Source: Porphyrobacter sp. TH134
GTDB lineage: Bacteria > Pseudomonadota > Alphaproteobacteria > Sphingomonadales > Sphingomonadaceae
Assembly: GCF_002855495.1 (NCBI RefSeq)
Contig: NZ_PKRO01000035.1
Coordinates: 1 to 33,248 of the forward strand
DNA: 33,248 nucleotides
Direction: 5' to 3'
The notes below the pieces were generated by a model, which was not told the DNA's origin, ran no database searches, and saw only the letters and a program-made list of their open reading frames with translations. A program made the translations under genes and the position numbers. Positions 1 to 7,433 of this stretch are shown in pieces. Each line of letters opens with the position of its first letter. The first letter of the stretch is position 1.

Positions 1-97
1 AAAAATGGGCCTCCGAAAACAAGGCCTACATCAAGTGGGAATGCCAGAATGACTGACTATCCCAAATCCGAATTTCCAGACCTCAGGTTGCACAATC
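1..97. repeat. left copy of 97-bp terminal inverted repeat
   Basis: Bases 1-97 are the exact reverse complement of 33152-33248; identity stops abruptly at 97/98. The repeat contains the 3' end of an ORF, with a stop at 54-56, followed by 41 bp of non-coding sequence. That layout resembles the end of an insertion sequence, with the transposase terminus just inside the element boundary, but I cannot name the family. The window may simply stop inside a repeated element at both ends, as assembled contigs do. The 97-bp length would then reflect how far assembly entered the repeat. Confidence 0.95.
3..56 (+). CDS. C-terminal end of an unknown ORF inside the left repeat (partial)
   Basis: The frame from base 3 reads K followed by WASENKAYIKWECQND and a TGA stop at 54-56. 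The composition (Trp, Lys, Tyr, acidic residues) looks like a genuine protein end. Its position 41 bp from the repeat boundary would suit a transposase terminus. Too little is visible to identify a family, and it could be chance. Confidence 0.35.
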   Translation, partial: KWASENKAYIKWECQND

Positions 98-257
98 TCC
101 GCGCTTCGCCGACCCCGCAAAGAAGGACTTCCGTCTGCTGACCGGCAGCCCTGCGATCGACGCGGCGCGTACGCTGGGGAGCCCGGCAGTCGACATCCTC
201 GGCAACCGTCGTCCGCGCGGTTCCGGCGTGGATATCGGCGCGATCGAGAGCTTTTGA
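98..257 (+). pseudogene. 3' fragment of a choice-of-anchor Q / parallel beta-helix protein
   Basis: In the frame beginning at 99 the sequence reads RFADPAKKDFRLLTGSPAID and ends in a D-I-G-A-I-E-type tail with a TGA at 255-257. The DP-x4-FRL-x2-GSPAID-x-A segment, followed by a DxxGNxRPxG and DIGAxE ending, is the recognisable C-terminal signature of choice-of-anchor Q domain proteins. These are surface or secreted beta-helix proteins. Only about 52 codons remain. The gene is cut at the repeat boundary at 97/98, which suggests the bordering repeated element inserted into it. It is probably non-functional. Confidence 0.7.
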
Positions 258-344
258 ACAATGATCGATCACTCCGCCGCGACAGGGCTTGATCTAGGAA
301 GGTGAGGCACCGTGACCGACACCATCCCTTTCCCCGTCTCGCCC

Positions 345-974
345 ACCGGCGGCTCTGGCAGGCGTGCGGCGGGGCAAGGCGACGGTGACCACCGTCAGCA
401 ACCCCAAGGCGCCGTGCCCGCTCGACAAGGTCAACCGCGAGTTCCGCGTCAGCCGGCCGAAAGCTTTGTGGGTGGTCGATTTTTCCTACGTCCATACGTG
501 GGGGGGTTCCTTTACGTTGCTTTCGTGATCGATGCCTTCGTCCGGCGGATCGTGGGTTGGAAATTCAGCTCCAGCGCCACGGCGGGCTTTGTGCTCGATG
601 CTCTTGAGCAGGCGATCCATGCCCGCAGGCCCAGCCCCGAGGACGGGCTGATCCATCACAGTGACAGGGGAACCCAATACCTCGCCATGAACTACATCCA
701 GCGCTTGGCAGAGGCCAACCTCGTCCCGTCTGTGGGCAGCATCGGCGACATCTATAACAATGCCTTGGCCGAGACGTTCAACGGTCGCTACAAAGCAGAA
801 GTGATCTGGCCGCAGCGATCCTGGCCCAGCGTATCGGCCGAGGAAATGGCAACCCTGCGCTGGGTCGATTGGTTCAACAATCACCGCCTATCCGGCCTCA
901 TCGGGCATATCCCGCCCGCCGAGGCCGAGGCGAACCACTATGCAGCCAGAGAGACCCTCGATGTGGTCGCATGA
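345..974 (+). pseudogene. IS3-family transposase (orfB), truncated and frameshifted
   Basis: The integrase core (rve) of an IS3-type OrfB is recognisable in two frames. The first frame (355 to about 500) reads LAGVRRGKATVTT, then PCPLDKVNREFRVSRPKALW and VVDFSYVHTW, and contains the first catalytic Asp at 478-480. After a run of seven G at 500-506 the reading moves to the frame ending at 974. That frame has GLIHHSDRGTQY (second Asp) and NALAETFNGRYKAEVI (catalytic Glu). One base appears to be missing in the G run. The N-terminal region and orfA are also gone, so the gene is dead unless the frameshift is a sequencing error, and it would remain truncated even then. Confidence 0.85.
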
Positions 975-1013
975 CCCAAACGAACACGCCTGCGGAAAAC
1001 CCGGGACGCTTCA
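345..1013 (+). mobile_element. IS3-family insertion sequence remnant
   Basis: This is the 3' portion of an IS3-family element: the orfB integrase-core region, then about 39 bp ending near 1013 in an imperfect terminal-repeat-like sequence (CGCCTGCGGAAAACCCGGG, then ACGCTTCA). The left end, orfA and the first third of orfB are missing. The left edge is approximate, because recognisable orfB similarity begins around 345-355. The remnant separates the bordering repeat and truncated beta-helix gene from the intact amidohydrolase module. Confidence 0.75.
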
Positions 1014-1113
1014 CAGCCTTCACAAGTTGGCACCACATGAATCACCATAAGCGACTCCTGGGAATGTCAAAAATGCACTTCTGCCAAAGTAGTTCTCGTC
1101 CCATTAATGCGGT

Positions 1114-2844
1114 TTATAGTTCTGAGCGATCGTACACTTTCTCTCCTTGGATCCAGGTTTCCTCGACTTTCAGCTTGTGGATTTCTGAGAGCGGCATTTC
1201 GAGCAGGTTATCCCTGCTGATGAAGAAGTCGGCCTCCATTCCCACTTCGAGCGTACCCACACGGTCGCGAAGCCCCATGATCCGGGCACCGTTGCCGGTG
1301 AAAATCTCAAGCGCCTCGTCGATGCTGATCGACTGACCGAGGCCCAGCGTTTCTTCGCTCCCGCCGGGCTTTTGCCGGGTCACCATCGTTTCGATCGCAA
1401 GAAAGGGGTTGACGGAGGGCACAACCGACCAGTCCGACCCGGCGACCACTAGCACGCCGCTGTCCAATGCATCGCGTATCGGTACCCAGCGCTCCATTCG
1501 CTCGGAGCCTACAACCCGCGCGATGTCCACCGATGCAATGGGTGTGGGATACCAGATGTAAGGCGAAAATTCGATCGCGAGGCCAACTTCGGCGGCCCTG
1601 GCGAAGTCTGAGGCGGCGGCGAAGGTGGTATGGCCTACATGATGAGAAGGGCCGCCAATGCCGTTGACCTTGCGGGCATGGGCCACCGCGTCCACGCCTG
1701 CGCGCACGGCACCATCGCCGGCAGCGTGAAACTTGATGTGGAGACCTTGGCGATCGAACTCGGCGACCTTGCGGTCGAGTTCCTCTTGCGGGACCATCAG
1801 GGTGCCGTGATCGTGCGGGCTCGTCGCCCCGGCATGCAGATAAGGCTCGAGCATCGCTGCAGTCCTGCTCTCGGTCGGCACGCCATCAAGGAAGATCTTG
1901 ACGCAGTCGGGCTGGAAGCGCGGCGTGCGGAAGAGATTGCGCCGGGCGATCAGATCGAGCCCGTATTCGGGACTGCTGGCCGTTGCGGGAGCCCACACCA
2001 TGCAGCCACGCACGCGCTGCTTGATGTCTTCGCTGCCGGATAGTGCGGCGATGTCTGCGAGTTCCTCATCGCGGATGCTGGCGATCATGTAGGAGGTGAT
2101 GCCGTAGGAAAGCATTTCCCGCGAGGCCCAGACGAGCGCCTCGCGGCGCTGTTCGCTGGTCGGCTTGGGAGCCACGATTGAAACCGCTTCCACCGCCGTC
2201 TCGCGCAGCAGGCCGTTGGGGCTGCCGTCCGCCTCGCGCTCGATGATCCCGCCGACCGGGTCAGGCGATACCCGTGTCAGACCGGCCAGTTCCAGCGCAC
2301 GGCTATTGACCCATAGGCTGTGATGGGCCTCGTCCTCGAGCATGACGGGATTGTCGGGTGCGATCCGATCGAGCCAGTGGCGGGTCTGCTCGCCCGGCGC
2401 GAACACGGCAGCGACCCAGTTGCCCCCGATGATCCACTCGCCTGGCTCGGCGGCCGCAACGCATTCGCGCAACCGCGCCGCGATCGCCTCGGGCGGAGCG
2501 CCGTAGGGGAACATGCAGCCCATCTGCTCAAGGCCTGCGAACACCGGGTGGACGTGCATGTCCTGAAGGCCGGGAAATACCGACGCGCCGCCCAGGTCGA
2601 TGCGTTCGCGCGCGGTTGCGACCTCTGTCGCGAGCTCCGCGTCGCTGCCAATCGCAATGATGATGCCGTCCTTAATCGCCATGGCCTGAGCCCACCCCTG
2701 CGGGGTCTTGATCCGCCCGCCGGTCACGACGGTGTCGGCCTGCTTCCCATCCGCACTCACTTCTTTCGGCTCGGCCACGGTGGCACCGCAAAATGTGATA
2801 ATCGCGGCAGCCGTCACCAGCGCCCTGTTCCTTTTCCAAGCCAT
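1114..2844 (-). CDS. exported YtcJ-type amidohydrolase (amidohydrolase 3 family), copy 1
   Basis: This is a metal-dependent hydrolase of the amidohydrolase-3/YtcJ family (PF07969 type), 576 aa, acting on C-N or ester bonds of an unknown substrate. It opens with a signal peptide (charged MAWKRNR, hydrophobic stretch to about residue 24), so it is probably periplasmic. Metal-site motifs are intact: DMHVHP (His97, His99), DCVKIFLDG (Lys316), KFHAAGD (His373), GHTTF (about 404) and GSDW (Asp471). The start at 2844 is chosen because GGAGGA lies just upstream and the signal peptide follows; an ATG 66 bp earlier has neither advantage. It is the last gene of a leftward operon after the TonB receptor and the secreted unknown protein. 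It is clearly paralogous to the product of 7434-9149. Confidence 0.9.
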   Translation of the reverse strand: MAWKRNRALVTAAAIITFCGATVAEPKEVSADGKQADTVVTGGRIKTPQGWAQAMAIKDGIIIAIGSDAELATEVATARERIDLGGASVFPGLQDMHVHPVFAGLEQMGCMFPYGAPPEAIAARLRECVAAAEPGEWIIGGNWVAAVFAPGEQTRHWLDRIAPDNPVMLEDEAHHSLWVNSRALELAGLTRVSPDPVGGIIEREADGSPNGLLRETAVEAVSIVAPKPTSEQRREALVWASREMLSYGITSYMIASIRDEELADIAALSGSEDIKQRVRGCMVWAPATASSPEYGLDLIARRNLFRTPRFQPDCVKIFLDGVPTESRTAAMLEPYLHAGATSPHDHGTLMVPQEELDRKVAEFDRQGLHIKFHAAGDGAVRAGVDAVAHARKVNGIGGPSHHVGHTTFAAASDFARAAEVGLAIEFSPYIWYPTPIASVDIARVVGSERMERWVPIRDALDSGVLVVAGSDWSVVPSVNPFLAIETMVTRQKPGGSEETLGLGQSISIDEALEIFTGNGARIMGLRDRVGTLEVGMEADFFISRDNLLEMPLSEIHKLKVEETWIQGEKVYDRSEL

Positions 2845-2961
2845 GCCTCGTCCTCCACGTGGTAACCTGTCGCCCCGTTCAGCTGATCCTCTCGTCGAGC
2901 GACCGGCCACTCGGCAGGCGCTGCCGCGTGAAATGCCGGTTCCAACCGCTTGCTGTGGCCT

Positions 2962-3561
2962 TCAACGGACCCTTTCGGCGCTGATGATCAGCCCTTTGTC
3001 GGGGAAGTCGAGCCGGTACCCCGTGAGAGCGGCAGGCCGGATGATGACTCTGGCCCGCTCCCCTTCCTTGAGGCGGACCTGAACAGGATCGGCATCGCGC
3101 TGGCGCCAAGCCTGTCCGTTTTCGAGCACCAGCACGAGCCTGCCCGACGCTGAACGCGCGTGGTCCACGACCAAAGAGGCGACCTCCACCTTTTCGTCTT
3201 TTTCAACCTTGGGGTTTTCCCGTCGCCGGATCCGTTCCACCTGCTCGGCTGCGATGCCGGTGACGGCGGCGACCGGCGGTGGCTTGGAAGAAGGGGCAGC
3301 GACCGGCGGTGCCGGCATGGCCGGCGCGACGGCCTCCTCGCTGCGCGACAAGGACAAGAGCGCCGCGCGCAGGCACTCGATCTTCGCCGCATCGTCGAGC
3401 CCGCGGGTCTCGCACGCCTGCAGCAACGCTGCGGGATCGAGCGGGGCGGGCGTCTGGGCCTGCCCCGCAGCGACTGATCCGACCAACCCGATACCGCACA
3501 ACAGCCACCGCGCGGCCCGCATGATCGATACGTTGCCGGGCTTCGCCTGTGTCACGACCAT
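2962..3561 (-). CDS. secreted or periplasmic protein of unknown function
   Basis: A 199-aa protein of no family I can name. It has an N-terminal hydrophobic signal segment (ARWLLCGIGLVGSVAAGQAQ region) and a short Cys-containing helical part with ACETRGLDDAAKIECLRAAL. A Pro/Ala-rich linker and a charged stretch follow. The C-terminal half is probably beta-rich, with LVLVLENGQAWRQ and a basic GYRLDF region. It sits 20 bp after the TonB receptor stop and 117 bp before amidohydrolase copy 1, so it belongs to the same operon. I chose the ATG at 3561 because GGAG precedes it; the ATG at 3522 (MRAARWLL) would give a more conventional signal peptide. It could be a small periplasmic partner of the receptor or hydrolase, but the sequence does not show which. 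Confidence 0.75.
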   Translation of the reverse strand: MVVTQAKPGNVSIMRAARWLLCGIGLVGSVAAGQAQTPAPLDPAALLQACETRGLDDAAKIECLRAALLSLSRSEEAVAPAMPAPPVAAPSSKPPPVAAVTGIAAEQVERIRRRENPKVEKDEKVEVASLVVDHARSASGRLVLVLENGQAWRQRDADPVQVRLKEGERARVIIRPAALTGYRLDFPDKGLIISAERVR

Positions 3562-3581
3562 GCCTGCTCCATCCATCCGGC

Positions 3582-6500
3582 CTACAGCGAGACGCGTGCG
3601 CTCACGAAGAACGACCTGCCGAAAAGGTCATAGCCCGTCCCGGTCACCGCGTTGTTGTTGTTCGGCGCGCCGACTCCGAAATCCACCAGTGGCGGCTCTT
3701 CGTCGGTTACGTTGTTGATACCCGCCGAGATCGTATACTTGCCACGGGTGAACGAGATGGCGATATCGTGAATCCACTGGGAACCCACCCAGCTGACGGG
3801 CCGCGTGAGCTGGCCGCTGGGATCGCGGCCGAACACGCTGAAGGCCGTCACGGGCGTGTCGTCCTGCTGCTGCGAACCGATGAAGCGGTTTTGCATCAGG
3901 AAGTTGATACCGCGCCACCCCAACGAGAAAGTGTTGAAGAAGCGGGTGCCCGGCGAACCGATCTCGCCAACATTGTCGTCGCGAGGTGCAGTGGGGGCAA
4001 CCTGCTCTTCCTGTTCGAGCAGGATCGCGGTCGCCGTCGACCAGTTCAGGTACACCGCCTCGCCGTCGATTTTCCAGAAGCCCAGCTCAGTGCCGAAGGA
4101 GGTGGCTATGTCGATGCCGCGCGCGGTGATTTCGCCGACGTTGATGAAAGACGCATCGACCGTCGCAATCCCGTCGTTCACTCCGCCCGGAGTTCCGATG
4201 GTTCGTGTCACCCGATCGCATAGAGGGTTCGAAAGCTCGGGGAACTCGGGGTTCAGGTAGCATTGCTGAATGACAAACTCGGGGGCGGTCTCGCGCACCG
4301 TGTTCTCGATCTGAATGTCGAAATAGCTGGCCGCCACCGAGAAGTTGAAAGCACTCGTCCAAGGCTGTTCGAACTGTGCAGTCACAGTGAAGGTTCTCGA
4401 CGTTTCCGGCAGCAGGTCCGCTGCCCCGCCACGGATCACGCCAATGCCGACATCGCCGCGCGTTCCAAGTGCCGTAGTGTCGAGGAAGCCGTTGTTGTTG
4501 GAATCGGTGAAGACCACGCCATCGGCGACACAGTTGTTGATCCGGTTGACGAATGCCGGATCGGAGTCGCCCCCGGCCAGGAGCGCGAAGGTGATCTGAC
4601 CCGAATTGCACGGATCGAGCGAGCCCGCGGCACCGCCGATCTGATCGGCGAGGAAGGATTCGCGCAGGTTCGGTGCCCGGAAAGATGTTCCATATCCTCC
4701 CGACAGCGAGAACCACGTTACAGGCTTGTACTGGAGCCGGGTGCGGAAGGTAAGATCGTCGCCGAAGTTGGTTTCGTCCGTATAGCGGACAGCACCATCC
4801 AGATTCAGCAACTCGATACCGGGACGGCCCACCACAAGCGGTATGTCGATTTCGCCGAAGACTTCCCTGAAGTCCCGCGATCCGCGGGTCAGACCTTCCT
4901 GCTGGGCAAAGCTTGCGCCCTGAACGCTCGCTACGTCTGCCTGGGAATCGATGATGTCGCGGCGAAACTCGGCGCCGAAGCCGACCGTGATGGCATCGCC
5001 CCATGGCGAATCGAACAACTCACCTTGCAGGAACCCGAAGCCAACATATTGTTCGATGACCGTGCGGTTGGTCTGTAGCACGGTCAGGTAGTCCCGTTCG
5101 GCCTGAGTCCCGAAGGTGCCGCCGCCGAAAGTGCCACCGGTGTAGAGCGAGGCACTTCCCCAGTTGATCGGAACGCAGTTGGGAATCGCGACCGAGGAGT
5201 CTACCGGGGCGGCTCCGAGGTTGAAGCCGGGGATGCCGCAGACCACGCGTCCGTCAGTGGTTTGGGCGACGCCGTAGATCGCCTGCACGAAATGCGGCGT
5301 GAAGATCGTCGGCTGCGACACGAAGCCGACGCCGCGATCATAGCTGAAGTAGGCATCATACGACCAGTTTTTGCGACCTAGCCAGCCGTCGGTGAAATCG
5401 CCTCGCAGACCTGTCACGACCCGGGACTGCTGCAGCTCTACGTCGAAGTCCTGTTGGAAATCCTCAAGGCTGAGGATCGGCAAGTAGCCCACACCGTCGA
5501 AGGGGTTGAGCGGATTGTCGACGAAGGCGCCGGTCCTTTCCCCCGTCACCGCATCGACGACCGGGATATCGGCCGGAACGAGGGGAAAGATCGAGTTCGG
5601 CGCGGCAAAGACGGTGCGCGACTGGCGGTTGAGATACATCGCCTCAAAATAGAACTGGCTTTCGTGGCCAAACAGGTTGAGATCGACCTCGCCGTTGACG
5701 ACCAGCGAAAGGCGCTCGAAACCGCCCACCAGATCGGAGTTCTGGCGCTCGTCGAAATCATTGAGCTCACGCAGCGACAGGGTTGGGAGGTTGGCATTGG
5801 GCCGCACGCCATTCGCGGTGCAGAAGGACGGAAGACCGGCGGGTGCCTCTAGCCCGCCGGGACGGTCGATCCCGCAGAACGTCGAGAAATTGGCAATCCC
5901 GATATCGCTTTCGCCGGGCGTATAGGCCACGAAGTTGAAAAACGGGTTAAGCACTGGCCGGTTGGTGCCTGGGAAGGTCGGGTTCAAGGCTGCGTTGGTC
6001 GGTGCGCCGAACAGGAAGCCGAAGTTGTCAGATGCGCCGTCCAGGATGCCTCCGATTCCCTGTGGGTCGAGCAGTTCACCGGCTTCGTTGACCCGGATCG
6101 CCCGCAATCCGTTACGGGTGAAGCGCCGCTGGCTCACCAGCACGCGCTGCCGGTCGAAATACTCCGCGCCGAACAGGATACGGGCCCGGTCCGCCTGCGC
6201 GCCGGCGAGGAAGCCGAACTGATAGAGTTCTCCGCCCGAAGCTTCGGGTGCGTCGTAGGTGCCGGAAAGTTCCAATCCTTCGAAGTCGTTGCGCAGGATC
6301 ACGTTGACGGTGCCCGCCACGGCGTCAGCGCCATAGACCGAGGAGCCGGCGTCGGTCGCAATCTCGACACGCTCGATCATGCTGAAGGGAATGAGGTTGA
6401 TGTCAGGCTGCGAAGGTGCGCCTCGCACCCCCGTGGAAGCCAATCGGCGTCCGTTGACGAGCACGAGGGTCCGTTCCGGGCCTAGGCCGCGCAACGCGAC

Positions 6501-6884
6501 GTTGGACGAACCGGCGCCTCCGGGTGGAAGTGTCCCGATCGTGCCGTTGACGCCGCCCGGGCTGTCGTCACGGCTGAGGTCGATCTGAGCACCGTTCGCC
6601 TGGACCGAGCGGGAAAGAAGCTCCTGAACGGAGTTCACGCCGATATTGCGCGCCTCTTCGATGTCGAGGACGCTCAGCGGGGAGGGGCTGGTGTATTCGT
6701 TTCTCCGCAGGCGCGAGCCGGTGACAACGATCGCCTTCTCTTCCTCCTCGGCTGCCACGTCGGCGGCGGCAGGAAGCTCAGCCGGCGCGTCTTGCTGACC
6801 GCTCTGCGCATAGGCCGCAGTGCCGAAACAAGTTCCAGCAAGAAGAAGGGAGATATTGATGCAGGACTTTCTCGGTCGGTTCAT
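3582..6884 (-). CDS. TonB-dependent outer-membrane receptor (large, 1100 aa)
   Basis: This is an outer-membrane active transporter, driven by TonB, for an unidentified ligand. The signal peptide ends around residue 26 (AYA/Q). An acidic linker follows, then a TonB-box-like AIVVTGSR at 51-58, then a plug domain with SVQELLSRS, VALRGLGPERTLVLVNGRRL, IERVEIATDAGSSVYGADAV and AGTVNVILR. The rest is a long beta-barrel with Asn-rich, calcium-like loops (DSNNNG) and a terminal strand ending in SARVSL. At 1100 aa it is longer than siderophore receptors and resembles the large sphingomonad/Caulobacterales receptors often linked to peptide, glycan or xenobiotic uptake. It heads the operon that continues into the secreted unknown protein and the amidohydrolase. 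A G-rich, weak ribosome site precedes the ATG. Confidence 0.95.
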   Translation of the reverse strand: MNRPRKSCINISLLLAGTCFGTAAYAQSGQQDAPAELPAAADVAAEEEEKAIVVTGSRLRRNEYTSPSPLSVLDIEEARNIGVNSVQELLSRSVQANGAQIDLSRDDSPGGVNGTIGTLPPGGAGSSNVALRGLGPERTLVLVNGRRLASTGVRGAPSQPDINLIPFSMIERVEIATDAGSSVYGADAVAGTVNVILRNDFEGLELSGTYDAPEASGGELYQFGFLAGAQADRARILFGAEYFDRQRVLVSQRRFTRNGLRAIRVNEAGELLDPQGIGGILDGASDNFGFLFGAPTNAALNPTFPGTNRPVLNPFFNFVAYTPGESDIGIANFSTFCGIDRPGGLEAPAGLPSFCTANGVRPNANLPTLSLRELNDFDERQNSDLVGGFERLSLVVNGEVDLNLFGHESQFYFEAMYLNRQSRTVFAAPNSIFPLVPADIPVVDAVTGERTGAFVDNPLNPFDGVGYLPILSLEDFQQDFDVELQQSRVVTGLRGDFTDGWLGRKNWSYDAYFSYDRGVGFVSQPTIFTPHFVQAIYGVAQTTDGRVVCGIPGFNLGAAPVDSSVAIPNCVPINWGSASLYTGGTFGGGTFGTQAERDYLTVLQTNRTVIEQYVGFGFLQGELFDSPWGDAITVGFGAEFRRDIIDSQADVASVQGASFAQQEGLTRGSRDFREVFGEIDIPLVVGRPGIELLNLDGAVRYTDETNFGDDLTFRTRLQYKPVTWFSLSGGYGTSFRAPNLRESFLADQIGGAAGSLDPCNSGQITFALLAGGDSDPAFVNRINNCVADGVVFTDSNNNGFLDTTALGTRGDVGIGVIRGGAADLLPETSRTFTVTAQFEQPWTSAFNFSVAASYFDIQIENTVRETAPEFVIQQCYLNPEFPELSNPLCDRVTRTIGTPGGVNDGIATVDASFINVGEITARGIDIATSFGTELGFWKIDGEAVYLNWSTATAILLEQEEQVAPTAPRDDNVGEIGSPGTRFFNTFSLGWRGINFLMQNRFIGSQQQDDTPVTAFSVFGRDPSGQLTRPVSWVGSQWIHDIAISFTRGKYTISAGINNVTDEEPPLVDFGVGAPNNNNAVTGTGYDLFGRSFFVSARVSL

Positions 6885-7026
6885 TTGTACGCCCCCATCT
6901 TGGTGAATGATCTGCGAGAAACGTGTACGCCGACCGAACAGGTCCGCTCCGCACGCCTCTTTATCGTTCCGTCAAGTGCCATAAGGTCGCAGAGAACACC
7001 CAACCACTGAACCGGTCCGGTAAGAT

Positions 7027-7043
7027 TGTCCGAAAATGCCAAC
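7027..7043 (+). promoter_or_regulatory. operator-like site A of the shared 17-bp motif
   Basis: TGTCCGAAAATGCCAAC matches the site before the MFS transporter at 14 of 17 positions. It lies 143 bp upstream of the TonB receptor start, in the divergent region. An 11-bp palindrome ends 5 bp before it. I infer an AraC-type activator site. Confidence 0.55.
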
Positions 7044-7345
7044 ATCGCACTTCCCCGGCAGCGCAGGCGGCTGATCATTTTACCCCAAGGTTCTTTTGCG
7101 CCAGCCGACACTTGTGGCGCTCGGCCGGTCCTTTCGTTGTAGACGGTCAGCGCAGCATGCTCGGTTGCCCGGTGCTCCAGCGCTGATGCGGCGCTCCGCG
7201 GGGAACTGCTGCCCGGAAGGATTGCTCCGCCGACAGCGCCGGGACGGCCGGCAAGACATCGAAGGCCGTCGTCGCGTTCCGCACCGCAAGGCATTCGATG
7301 AACGCCCCGACACGCAGTACGCCGAGGGCGCAAAAGTCAGCTGTG

Positions 7346-7362
7346 CTTGTCATAACCGGACA
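7346..7362 (-). promoter_or_regulatory. operator-like site B of the shared 17-bp motif
   Basis: Read on the minus strand this is TGTCCGGTTATGACAAG. It lies 72 bp upstream of the amidohydrolase copy 2 start but points away from it. The copy before the dioxygenase gene has the same relation (reverse orientation, 80 bp upstream). Confidence 0.5.
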
Positions 7363-7433
7363 AGATTGCCGGCTGATTGGTCCTGAGAGCTGCGGCGTCC
7401 TATTCTGCTCCATCATAGGACACAGAGGTCAGA

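Larger units (their letters stand above)
6885..7433. promoter_or_regulatory. 549-bp divergent intergenic region with two operator-like sites
   Basis: This stretch separates the leftward TonB receptor operon from the rightward amidohydrolase/serine hydrolase pair. Open frames inside it overlap one another on both strands and show no family features, so I see no gene. It holds two copies of the recurrent 17-bp motif in opposite orientation (7027-7043 on + and 7346-7362 on -). It also holds a perfect odd palindrome ACCGGTCCGGT at 7011-7021, directly before the first motif. The length leaves room for two independent promoters. Confidence 0.6.

Noticed and set aside
6881..7416. Several short open frames in the 549-bp divergent intergenic region
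   Set aside because: They overlap on both strands and lack family features or convincing ribosome sites. The region is better read as regulatory.
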